DNA from: Corallium rubrum
Taxonomy: Eukaryota; Cnidaria; Anthozoa; Scleralcyonacea; Coralliidae
DNA: 64,000 bases
Direction of reading: 5' to 3'
Assembly (NCBI GenBank): GCA_964035015.1
Contig: OZ036010.1
Location: 7,508,173 to 7,572,172 of the forward strand
The position numbers and the translations under genes are program-made. The notes under the pieces were generated by a model that did no database searches, was not told the DNA's origin, and saw nothing but the letters and a program-made list of their open reading frames with translations. Positions 51,908-62,525 of the stretch are shown here, piece after piece (the first letter of the stretch is position 1; each line of letters opens with the position of its first letter).

Positions 51908-52110
51908 CGCCAGGGACGTAGCCAGGATTTTGAAAGGGGGGGAGCCGAAATCAAAATAAATTTTTAGGGGGGTCCAGGGGCATGCTCCCCCGGGAAATTT
52001 TGAAATCGAGAGTCGCTGAAATGCCATTTCCTGGCTTTTGGAGGAAGATTTTACAGACTCTAAAGGTTAAAAAACGTCATATAAAATACACGCAAACGTC
52101 ACATATATTC
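51908..52110. repeat. Fragment related to the hAT-type element at 59054
   Basis: Shares GGCATGCTCCCCCGGGAAAT and GAAATGCCATTTCCTG with that element's right half. A third relative lies at 52420-52620 (GCATGCCCCGGAAAATTTC). Confidence 0.6.
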
Positions 52111-52229
52111 TCAAAATGCATACACTCAGTAGATTGAATACACTGTTTACAGTTTATTTCCTGACACAATTCATATTGCATCAGTTTTGTAGTTACATGT
52201 CTGTTGTTTTATATCAAAGGGGGGGGGGG

Positions 52230-52372
52230 GGAGCCGCTGCATGACTGTTTAGTTGTCAGTTTATAAATTATGACGTACAGACGTAAGCTGTTGGTATTTG
52301 CTCTGATGAAGGCCTGAGTCAACAGGTCGAAAGTTCAGTAATAAATTATAAACGTGGTGTTACCACAAATTC
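52230..52372 (+). mobile_element. Element fragment with a type A hammerhead-like motif
   Basis: CTGATGA (52303-52309), extra A, GGCCTG/CAGGTC stem II, GAAA (52329-52332), GTTC then AGTAA. Stem I pairs with TTGCT through a U-G wobble, a pairing-preserving change. The end reads ACGTGGTGTTACCACAAAT. Confidence 0.45.
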
Positions 52373-53509
52373 TCGCTTCTATTGGTTTTAGAAATGTCAT
52401 TTTTGGCAAGCAAGTTAAATCAGTGGAGTGGCCAGGGTTGACCAGTTGGACGGGCATGAAATGACATTTCTAAAGAAGGGGGTAGCATGCCCCGGAAAAT
52501 TTCTGAAATTTAGGGGTTTTGAAATGCCATTTCCTGCATTTTAGGGAAAGAATTTGTAGAATTCTGAAGATTATAAAATACGAAAATTAAATATTTACAT
52601 TATTTTTTTTTGGAGGATTGCGGCAAACATTTTAGTCAGTTTGATTATGTATTTATTGTGCATACAAGTATGTTAGTGAAAATAGCGTGCGGTATAGATT
52701 CTTTAATCACGAGTACACAAAACACGCATGGAAAACGCGTGGCTAGGTCACGGACTAGCGTTGGAGATTAGAATGAATGACGTCATGCATTAACTCTTGG
52801 CTAAGCCACTGAGTTAAATTAGCGATAGTTTTAAAATTTGGCAAATAAATAGTTTTGGCGCTTAATATAATTTTTTTTTGCGAAATCCTATTAGAAAAAG
52901 AACGATAATTTACCTTTCTAAGCACGTACGATACCACAGGCGTTCTCAATTTTCTATGAAAGCCAAAGAAAAAAAAGAATGTTGGAGCAAAGGGCCAGAG
53001 GGAAAAATCACAAAATTTCAATATGTAGCCAGTGGCGTGCTTAATGCACCTATCATCGTCTTCCACGGGGGTGGTAACCCTGGGCTAACCCCGGGCGATC
53101 CCGGGGAATGCAAAAAATGCAATAAACAAATGAAATTTGCCCGGGGGTAAAGATGCTATACCAGAAGTGTATATTAAGTAGATATTACAGATGCCAATTT
53201 GCTCAGTCGCCTTTTATTTTTTCAACAGTACTATTTAGGAACAATAAACATAATATTAATACACATAGAGCCAATGAAGTGTTCACTAGACCTTTATAAT
53301 AAGGATAGACTATAGTTACATCATTTTCCGACACCTGATGTGAAACTCCACTTTTAAAATTCTATTAAAAATAGAGAAACGCCGAAAACAACATACGGTT
53401 CATCGTCAATTACCATATCTGACCAGTAACTAGTCTACCTAAAAAGTAACTGTGTGGTGACTCAAGTTTATATAAGTAGACAATATAAATTACAGGACAA
53501 ACACAAGTC

Positions 53510-53758
53510 ATACTACCATTTGCGGTTTAAGCTTGAAGCGTGAACTATTTCGCACGTTTGTTTACGTTTGAAAAGCTACATTTGACTAATTAACTTACAT
53601 CGTTTTGACCAATTAAAAGCATTTGTTCACGTGAAATTCACGTGTGAAAAAAACAAATGCATTTCATTGGTCAAAATGACGTAAGTTAATTAGTCAAGCG
53701 TTAGCTTTTCAAACGTAGAGAAACGTGCGAAATAGTCCATGAACGCAAATGGTAGTAT
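53510..53758. repeat. Palindromic MITE
   Basis: CTACCATTTGCGGTTT and AACGCAAATGGTAG are the ends; ACTAATTAACTTACATCG and CGTAAGTTAATTAGT pair further in. Confidence 0.75.
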
Positions 53759-53759
53759 A

Positions 53760-54127
53760 CAGTAAAACCCCGCATATAAGAACCTGTATTTTTCAAGTTA
53801 GCCTAAAAAGGTTCTTATATAATTGGTGCTTACTGGGAAATTAGGCTATTTAGGTTCTTAAACAGGTTCTTATTTTCTTAAGGGGAAAAATGTGGTTGTT
53901 CCTGGAAGAATATTGGTACAGCCTATTATTTATACAAAAAATGCATATAATTATGTCTAAATGACTTCAATCTTAAAAAATACAAACCTAGTCTTGGCAG
54001 TAAATTATAAAATAAGAACCTTTTCAAATTTTAGGCTAAAACAGGTTCTTATGTAAGGGGGTCTAAATGGACAATCTTAGCCTAACAGGTTCTTAAAAAC
54101 CAGGTTCTTATATGCGGGGTTTTACTG
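53760..54127. mobile_element. Tc1/mariner-type (pogo-like) MITE with TA duplication
   Basis: TIRs CAGTAAAACCCCGCATATAA and TTATATGCGGGGTTTTACTG are perfect, and TA flanks both ends. The 368-base interior is made of GGTTCTTA-containing repeats. CAGT-type ends with a TA target are typical of the Tc1/mariner/pogo group. Confidence 0.8.
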
Positions 54128-54732
54128 TATGATATAAAGAACAACGCTAAATACAATATTACAGCTAGAACTCAAGAAAAACAAAATTGGCAGTAATAGT
54201 TCAGCCTCTTCTTCTGTGATGTCCGAGCATCGATCCTGTTAATTTAAACATGCAAACCAAACTCGAGTCCTGATGAAAGTACAAAGATTTCGAATTCTTA
54301 CTAGTGGATGGCTAATCTTGAGGAGAAAATAACAAGGATTACCTTTTATGAATTCGCTTCGCTGAGGCGCAATCAGGCAAGACTGTTGCGAGCCTGAAAT
54401 AAGGAAATCCAGCGGTATTCGACGCTACGCACAATCTGACAATTCCCCCACCCACCATTGCAGTAGTTATGAAATCATTGCAAATTTCCCCAGGCCGGGG
54501 GCTAAACATTATTTGCAATCCCCCTATATTCCACCACATTTACCCGCCCCTATCCCGGGATTACCCCCCTCGTGGAAGACGATGATAGGTGCTTAAAGCT
54601 ATAAAGGCCGTTTATTATAAGGTCTCGTATACCGATTATAGTGCGAGATTGTAGGTCAGACCTTACTGGAGTGGACCTCTAAGGAAAACAGTTTAGATGT
54701 GACTGATAGTGTTATCCAGTAGAAATAGATTA

Positions 54733-55045
54733 ATACAAATCGAAATATAGTTATGAGGTTGTATATACTGCCGAAACATGAAACGTATTGCTGGTGTGCA
54801 TCTTACGTCATTGCCGCCATGTTGGTTGACGATTTCAGAAGATTTTCATCATCTGCAATTATAATATCATCCAACATGGCGAAAATATCTTTGTCCTTCG
54901 AATCTCAAGGGATTGGTTGCACACAACCTATAGAAGTCTAACGTTTCGGGCGAATTTTCTCTCTGACGAAGGGCCTTCGCTCGAAACGTTAGACTTCTAC
55001 GTTCCATGTTTCAGCAATATATCCAAACTTACTATATTTCGATTT
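54733..55045. mobile_element. Palindrome of the 991-1178 family with an insert
   Basis: Outer arms AAATCGAAATATAGT and ACTATATTTCGATTTGTG are inverted. An extra 140 bases (54787-54930), itself partly inverted around CGCCATGTTGG and CCAACATGGCG, separate the arms. Confidence 0.65.
54963..54991 (+). ncRNA. Hammerhead-like ribozyme motif, type B
   Basis: The same core as at 1093: CTGACGA (54963-54969), extra A, GGGC/GCTC stem II, GAAA (54983-54986), CGTT and AGA pairing with TCT before the core. Confidence 0.4.
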
Positions 55046-55049
55046 GTGC

Positions 55050-55799
55050 TTCAACACTGCTTGCCTAGGCTGCGATTATAATTCTCCATTATGAATGTTC
55101 GCTCAAGTTCAATTTACCACCATTCTCCCACGAACACCAGTGTACGATCAAATTTTTTTAATTTTTTTTAATTTAAACTTATTTCAATACGGTAGCCCTT
55201 CAAAACACAGGTTTTGTTTTCCAAGGGGCCGTATTTAAAAATAAAAATTATACTATCAACTATTTGCAAACAATCAAATCTACATTACCTATCTATCAAT
55301 GAAAAGCTTAGCATGCATAATGAAAGGGACCACACCAAATGTACACTACAAAATGCTTTTAAAAAAAGATTTACAAAAAAAAGCTTTTACAAAACGCTTT
55401 TAAAAAAAGCTTTTCAGCTATTTGACAGCTTTACATAAAGCTGTTACATATAGCATCGAGTTTTTGCAGACGTAACCGAGATGGTTCGGTCAAGGTTAGA
55501 CCTGCAAGCGATTGTGTTACGCTATTCTTTATGTTAAGTATTAAATTCCTGTCAAAACAGCCAAACTGATTACAAGAGGCAGTCTGGACAGAAATGAATT
55601 AACTGATAGCCATTCCTGATGATAATCTAAGCTTAAGTTTGTGAAAGGCGTTTCAGAAAGACCAGCCAGACTATATAGTAAAGGCGACGTAAAAATATCT
55701 GGGGACTGGGGAAGATCGTGTTTCCAACAAATAAAGAAAACCTAATTTAAATTCAATCTTCCGCTTATCATAACAATTTCTATATATATGCAAACACTA
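55050..55799. other. No supported gene
   Basis: At 55355-55415 AAAGCTTTTACAAAA-like words are repeated. No exon was recognised. Confidence 0.4.
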
Positions 55800-56222
55800 C
55801 AAGTATAAAACTTTTTCACTACTGATCAAGACGACTTAATCTCAGTTTACACTATAAAACTTTTCAATAATCAAGACCACCACTAGAGCTATGTAAAGAA
55901 CTAGAGTAAAGCTCAGATTTATTTATACACTATAAAACTTTTCAATAATTAAGACCACCACCAGAGCTATGCAATGAACTAGAATGAAGCTCAGAGTTAT
56001 ACACTATAAAACTTTTCAATAACCAAGACCATCATGCATTACAGCTATGCAATGAACTAGAATGAACCTCAGATCTACACTATAAAACTTTTCAATAATC
56101 AAGACCACCACTAGAGCTATGCAATGAACTAGAATAAAGCTCAGATCTGTACTATATTAACGTTTAAAAAAATCAAGACCATTATTAGAGTTATGCAATG
56201 AACTAGAATGAATCTCAGAAGA
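55800..56222. repeat. About 75-base tandem repeat, five copies
   Basis: The unit starts ACACTATAAAACTTTTCAAT and contains GCTATGCAATGAACTAGAAT and CTCAGAT. Copies begin near 55849, 55927, 56001, 56077 and 56151; a degenerate one precedes them. Confidence 0.88.
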
Positions 56223-56407
56223 ACGCTCGTTAAAGAAAGCCAGCCTGGGCAGCAATTCAATATTTTACGCCAGATTCATAATTTTACTCTGCCTAACGCC
56301 AAACGATTTGACTCGTACACTTTCCTTCCTCGCCAAAAATTAATCCCGTAGACGTAACAATCGCCAATACAATTACAAACCATTAAACACACCACAAATG
56401 CCAGGCT

Positions 56408-56735
56408 TAAAGCTTATATGGAGGCGAGTTACCCGGCCCGTCGGTAGAACAAACACTGTTTTTCCCACGGCAGTGTTTATATGAGACAGACGAGTAACTC
56501 ACCCTGGCGAGAACTCGGCACTGGCTGCCGGGATCTCGGCAAAGCGGGATAAACATTTCTCCATATAAACACTTTTCCCCGGGTAACTTGGCATAGCAGG
56601 ATGCATTTTCTATATATTCGTTGTTTACGTCACCTTTGTTGATGCTAATCATCTCAAATATTACAACTCGCCAGGTAACGCGCTTCCATATATAAAACAG
56701 AACGTAAAGTTTATCCCGGCAAACCGTATAAACAG
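56408..56735. repeat. Second copy of the 1296-1758 dispersed repeat
   Basis: Matches 1303-1630 closely (GGCGAGTTAC, GAGAACTCGGCACTGGC, CATATAAACACTTTT). It has no hairpin insert. Confidence 0.75.
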
Positions 56736-56739
56736 CCCC

Positions 56740-58000
56740 CAAGTGATACTATGGAATTGTTTGTTGCTGAAGATTGTAACGGTGCATATCCTATTAAATC
56801 CTGTTTTAAGTATTAAAAGCGCCACCTATGGTCACTGCATGGAGACAGGAAATCTAGCCTTTATATATATACAGATATTTTCTTATGCTCTAATTTCAAC
56901 CTTCTTTGCCAGTCAGATTATCAAAAAAGCTTAAAAGTGAACTGCCAGGGTGTTATCTAGAAAGGATACGTTCGAAGCTAAACCTCTTATCAGAGATAAG
57001 GAATTCCAATTCCCTGTAGGATTATTTCGTAAGGGAATAAACGTGGTGTTACCACAAATTCTCGCTTGTATTATTTATTTTCATATATGTAGTATAGGTT
57101 TATGCTTTGTTTGGTTAGTTCATACTGACTGTAGTAGGTATATTAGTTGAACGAGCTACCCTTTGTAAATAGAGGTGTATATCTACATTTCACATGCATT
57201 CACCTTCTTAAAGCCTTTTTATCCGTAGTAAGTCGTAACACGCTGTCTGTGCTGTATTTACATGTACGCCATAACACCAGACGGTTTTACTGCACAAAAG
57301 AAACGTGTTGGGAGGTAAAGGATGAAAAGATTGTGAATTCAAGACGATTTTTTTAGTTCATTTTGGATGTCGTAATCTTTTAAGACTGATTTGTATTTTG
57401 AAAAGTAGTGGGCCCCGGAAATTGCGCCCAGAACTTGAGGCAAAGCTGGATCCTTATATGTAGATATACGCGCGTGTGTGCATACTCAGACTTTTTTCAA
57501 ATCCTAGTGTTGAACATAAGATTTAATAGTTTTTCTGTGTGATCTATCGTGATGTATACACTATAAAATGTATAGCATGGTTTTTAAATGGCCCAAGATT
57601 TAAAATGTTTTGAGAAGCGCAGGTAATTCTATAGGGATTGCGAGTATCTGACTTTCTACACAAGTGACAGTGGAAGTGTCCAAGTCGGTTTTCCACTTGC
57701 GAATAAATTTGCGCGATACCAGTTGGGGGGGGGGGGGGGGGGGTATACGAGCTCTCGGCTGGAACTAATTAGAAATCTAATCAATTTTTTACAATAGAAA
57801 TGTCGATATGCGAAAGTCAAACAAACCAGCGCAAGTCTGTATTAGCAGGCTAGCTTGGGGTCTTCATTAAGGGCAGGTCTTCAATAATATAGATATCGTT
57901 AGAAAGCTATTAATTTGTGGAATTGATTTTGCGATAAACACAAGCCAAATTTTTGCAAGTAAATTAAAACCAGAGGACTTCGCTCGGGGCGACTTAAGGG
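56740..58000. other. No supported gene
   Basis: A short AACGTGGTGTTACCACAAAT repeat end lies at 57040-57060 and a poly-G run at 57726-57742. No exon was recognised. Confidence 0.4.
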
Positions 58001-58004
58001 GCCG

Positions 58005-58336
58005 TTTACATGAATCCGGATTGAGTTTCAATCCGGATTGAACTCATTCCGTCTGATCAATCCCCTTTATCTGTTTACATGAATCCGGATTGAGATTAGC
58101 TCATTCCGGATTGAGTTCAATCGGATTTAAATTTCGTTCCAGAATCATGTAAACGCGGTGCGAATTTCATTCCGAAATGAAAAACGTGACAGAGGGACTA
58201 GAACAAACAATGCATGCGTGTTTTCAAATATTTACGAATTTCAGATTCCAGGCGGATTTCAATGCAGAAACCCAATTCCACGGATTGACTTCGCTTTTCA
58301 TTCCGGACTGAAACTCAATCCGGATTCATGTAAATC
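58005..58336. repeat. Palindromic MITE with TTTACATGAATCCGGATTGA ends
   Basis: The left CATGAATCCGGATTGAGTTT has its inverse AAACTCAATCCGGATTCATG at 58314. The CATGAATCCGGATTGAG word is also repeated directly near 58078. Confidence 0.75.
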
Positions 58337-58514
58337 AAAAGTTTTTCGCAGTTTGATTCCGAGATAAATTTCCAGCAAAACAGCGTCAACGTTTTTTTAT
58401 TTATTGCCCGGTTTTGATTTTATGACTTTTTTGTCCGAATGTTGGTCGAAAAACAGCATTTTCAACTTTTGATGGTATTAGACACAGTAAAATAAATAAC
58501 AGAAGCCGTTTTGC

Positions 58515-59640
58515 CATAGTAGCCCAAGCACAATGTGTGATTCTATTTTATAATTGATTTACTTTTTATGGCATAGAAATGCATACTCTTTAATAGCATG
58601 TTAAGATCAATATGTAAATATATGACTTGTTCATTTGACCATAAAATTGAGCAGTGTTTTAATAATGTAAATAAATATACATTTAAATCTACATTACCCC
58701 CTGCTGTGTTCACCTCGCTTAACCGTCGGATAAACATTGTTATATTACTATTTTTACCGTAAAATATACAGGAAAATCAAATTTACTGTTCAGACTAACT
58801 GCTTACTTAATATACCATGTAAGAGGGAAAATTCACACATATACTTACAACTGTGAATGTGTGAATTTTCCCTCTTACATGGTATATTAAGTAAGCAGTT
58901 AGTCTGAACAGTAAATTTGATTTTCCTGTATATTTTACCGTAAAAATATAGTAATATAACAATGTTTATCCAACGGTTAAGCGAGGTGAACACAGCAGGG
59001 GGTAATGTAGATTTAAATGTATATTTATTTATATTATTAAAACACTGCTCAATCAGGGGCGTCGGAAGCGGGGGGCCCCGGGGAGGGGCCTGCCCCCCCC
59101 TCCCCACTTTTTTTTTTTGGGGGGGGGGGGCAGAATATGTTTGGGCCCCCCCCCCCCCCCCCCCACTTTTTAACAAGGCCAGTAATAAACAAGGCCAGTA
59201 ATAAATTTATGATTAACAAAATCACTAACCCTAGCTAACCCACGACTTTGAATAAGGATATAATAAAGAAATTTGAATGCAGATATTCAATGTCCGGAAA
59301 AGTGTTGTCTTTTGAGTATTTTATGACGTTTTTCGACCTTTAGAATTCTGTAATCCATGTCCAAAAATGCAGGAAATGGCATTTCAGAGACTCTAGATTT
59401 CAAAATTTCCCGGGGGAGCATGCCCCCGGATCCCCCTAAAAAATTTGGGCCCCCCCACTTTTAGTGTCGCTCCGACGCCACTGTGCTCAATTTTATGGTC
59501 AAATGAACAAGTCATATATTTACATATTGATCTTATGAAAGAGGGTATGAACAGTTACATGCTATTAAACAGTATGCATTTCTATGCCACAAAAAATAAA
59601 TCAATTATAAAATAGAATCACACATTGTGCTTGGGCTACC
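58515..59640. mobile_element. Large palindromic element, right arm split by a hAT-type insertion
   Basis: Arms of about 340 bases centred near 58850: GTGAATTTTCCCTCTTACAT and its complement flank the centre, and ACAATGTGTGATTCTATTTT pairs with AAAATAGAATCACACATTGT at the outer ends. The right arm is interrupted at 59054-59483. Confidence 0.82.
59054..59483. mobile_element. Non-autonomous hAT-type transposon with 8-bp target duplication
   Basis: Ends CAGGGGCGTCGGAAGC and GCTCCGACGCCACTG are near-inverted. TGCTCAAT directly flanks both sides (59046-59053 and 59484-59491), and removing the element restores the palindrome arm. An 8-bp duplication and CAG...CTG ends are typical of hAT. The inner part is G/C-homopolymer rich. 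Confidence 0.85.
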
Positions 59641-59644
59641 TATG

Positions 59645-60096
59645 GTTTTGCATTTTCGGCTGGCACAGCCAAGATAGATTAGAGCCTTGTTAATCCATTG
59701 CTGACTAGACTGTTGATTAAAGTAATTACTATAAACGGTGTGTAGACACAGTAAAATAACCAGACTCAGTTGGCGGTGTCGTGCCTATTGATTCGGCACA
59801 AATGAACGAACAGAACGAACAAACGAACGAAGAAACGAACGAAGCAACAAGCAGGGAGAATATAAAGCCTCCTCACAGCACCGCAACAGAGGTCGTTTCA
59901 CATTTTCGGCTGGCTCAGACACTATGGATTATTTAATAACTTAACCTGTATTGCTGCCAAACGGGGCTGAGAGTTCTCTCTTTGACGAGTAAAACGGTTT
60001 GGCTGTAATTAGAGTAAGATAATCTTTCGTTGGACAGATTTTAAAACAATAAAGAAACCGTTTTTGTGGTTCTACAAAATTACAGGTATATGTACC
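59645..60096. other. No supported gene
   Basis: CATTTTCGGCTGGC occurs at 59650 and 59898 with similar following bases; a degenerate GAACGAAC run is at 59805-59845. Confidence 0.45.
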
Positions 60097-61397
60097 TCAC
60101 GCTTCAGCCCCCCTGCTGCAGTACAATATGACGATTTTGCAATTGTTATTGACATTAACAATCAACAGTCAGCTTATACGTCAATGTTATGTTTCATGAC
60201 TTACAACAAGTTAAATGCCTGTGTATGTTTTGAGGTACAGAACTACAGGTATATGTACCTCAAAACATACACGAAATTTACTTTTTGCATAAATCTGAAA
60301 GAAATTTTCTTTAATTTTTTTGGTGTTATTGTAGTAAGATAAGTTAACGTACTTCTGAATGCTATTGAAGTTTCCCATATTGTTGTAATGTGTACCTCAA
60401 AACATTCATGGACATTTTCAGCCATATTTCAAATATATAGTTACTCCTTTTTCAATGCACTAAATTGTCGCATTGACGCTGCAGAAACTGCAAACTTATA
60501 TTGAAGGTTTATACCTCGTGCACTACAAAACTAGCACTACATGTTTACCTCGAAACATGCATATAGAAAATTGGATGTTGGTATATAAGGTAATTGGACA
60601 AGTGAAAAGCAATGTATTTCACACATGTTAAGAAGGTATTGATACACTATACATGGTAATGCATGAACTTCTATATACCTAACAATACGTTTGTGTGATG
60701 TCGTTAAGTCATATGATAAATTTAGGCCTAATCATATGGCCTAATCATATGCCCAATCCACTATACCCAATCTTACATAAAGTATATTACTTTCACTTGA
60801 TCTACTCTGTATAAATTGTGGGCTCATTAGATTTGACTTAACATATGCTGTACACGTGGCACATGCAGTATTGTGTGTTATATTCTGAAGTATTGTCTGT
60901 GTTGTGTGACATTATTTAATGCAATGAATGATACTTCTGAATTGTTTATATCTTGTGATATTATTATTTATTGCAATGATTCTTGTGTTTTACAACATTT
61001 GCAAGCTTGATGTGCGACTTACACGTTTTTAACTTTTTTTACCTCAAAACAAACAAAGACAGTGCTTTTTATGTTTCCTATATACCACTCAATTATTCGA
61101 TAATGTCGACTTTTAGGTGGATCTCTTGTTTTAAGACATAATGATGATATATTTTCCTGTTATAAAATACCTAACTTGCAAACTTAATATATTTAAGTTC
61201 ACAACATTTAGGAGCTGTTCCGTGAAAAATTTCATTCTTATAACATAACAAGAAACACGCTTCAGCCCCCCTGTTGCAGTACAATATGACGATTTTGCAA
61301 TTGTTATTGACATTAACAATCAACAGTCAGCTTAGACGTCAATGTTATGTTTGATGACTTACAACAAGTTAAATGCCTGTGTATGTTTTGAGGTACT
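60097..61397. repeat. 140-base direct repeats 1.16 kb apart
   Basis: CACGCTTCAGCCCCCCTG and the next 125 bases at 60097-60240 recur at 61257-61397 with only a few substitutions. The segment between has no coding frame. It could be a tandem duplication or a remnant with terminal direct repeats. Confidence 0.7.
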
Positions 61398-61421
61398 GCG
61401 TTATTTTGAGGTACACAGGGG

Positions 61422-61510
61422 CCGCGGAACCGGGGGGGCATTGGGGGCAAGTGCCCCCCCACTTTTTGTACCTGGGGAAAATGTGCCCTTTTTCTGGAAT
61501 GAAAGTGCCC
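61422..61510. repeat. Fragment of a CAGGGGC-type element
   Basis: CAGGGGCCGCGGAACCGGGG followed by GCATTGGGGGCAAG and a C run resembles the left end of the hAT-type element at 59054. Confidence 0.45.
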
Positions 61511-61574
61511 TTTTTTCATGGAATAGATGTGCCCTTGTTTCGGGAACTATTGAACTAACGACGTTTTTCTTAGA

Positions 61575-62060
61575 TACAACCGTTTGCGTTCAAGCACAAA
61601 CCGCAAACATTTTCACGCGTTTGTTTACGTTTGTAACGTGACATTTGCCGTTTGAAACGGAAGTCATTCAGATGCGAAATTGAAAATATACTAATTAGAA
61701 TGGAAAACCCGACGGTTCTGGTGCTGTAACTGTCATGTTACTGTATGTCATGTTTTGATGCACGTTTTATCAATTTTAATTTAAAACATTAAACATTTAA
61801 ACATACCAGTTTAGACTTAGTCGAAATTCGTGAAGTAGAAGCTTGTATAGGTTTTCAAATGATACAAGAGCGGCGAAACTTGTTAGTAATCGTTTCTTAC
61901 AACGTCAGTTAAACTGACTCAGTTGTGATAATTTAAAACAATAAGAATGGTTTCCGTTTTAAACAGCAAACGTCGCGTTTCAAACTTTCAAACGGCAAAC
62001 GTCACGTTATACAAACGTAAACAAACGCGTGAAAAAGTTTGCGGCTCGGTCTTGGACGCA
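61575..62060. repeat. TIR element or MITE
   Basis: CGTTTGTTTACGTTTGTAAC and ACAAACGTAAACAAACG are inverted, as are GTGACATTTGCCGTTTGAAA and TTTCAAACGGCAAACGTCAC. About 240 bases of unrelated sequence lie between the arms. Confidence 0.65.
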
Positions 62061-62525
62061 AATGGCTGTAAATGCCCCCTTAAGCTAATAAGTGCACTGC
62101 TGGCAGAAGTAAATATACCGTTTGGGACCACTTGGAGTCTTGGAGTGGTATACGCATAATACGCTAATAGGAAAAAAAAATTAGTGCAAATAGTTGCGTA
62201 TTATGCGTGTAAAAATATGTAAAACAAAGTCAATCCATGACACCATGCAAAATCGGCTACAGCTTGGTTTTTGATCTTGATTGCCCAGAAGGATCAAAAA
62301 TTGTGATTTGTCGAGTGGGATTGTCTTCGCAGAGGTCCACCCCCTAGTTAACCAATCAGAAATCGCAATTTATGATCCACATGAGACTATAAATTCTACC
62401 GCTACGCATTGCTCCCGTCGTATTGTTTCTCGGACCATTGTTCTTACAGGACTGTTGACAAATCACAATAATAATAATAATTACAAATTTACAATATTCA
62501 ATCAGGAGGTCTACTCAAAATCATC

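Larger units (their letters stand above)
53041..54596. mobile_element. Composite TIR element with TTAA ends and nested insertions
   Basis: The left end TTAATGCACCTATCATCG and right end CGATGATAGGTGCTTAA are inverted, followed inward by GTCTTCCACGGGGG and its near complement. Inside are a palindrome (53510-53758) and a TA-flanked element (53760-54127). TTAA ends fit a piggyBac-like or Kolobok-like element; no transposase is present. Confidence 0.6.
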
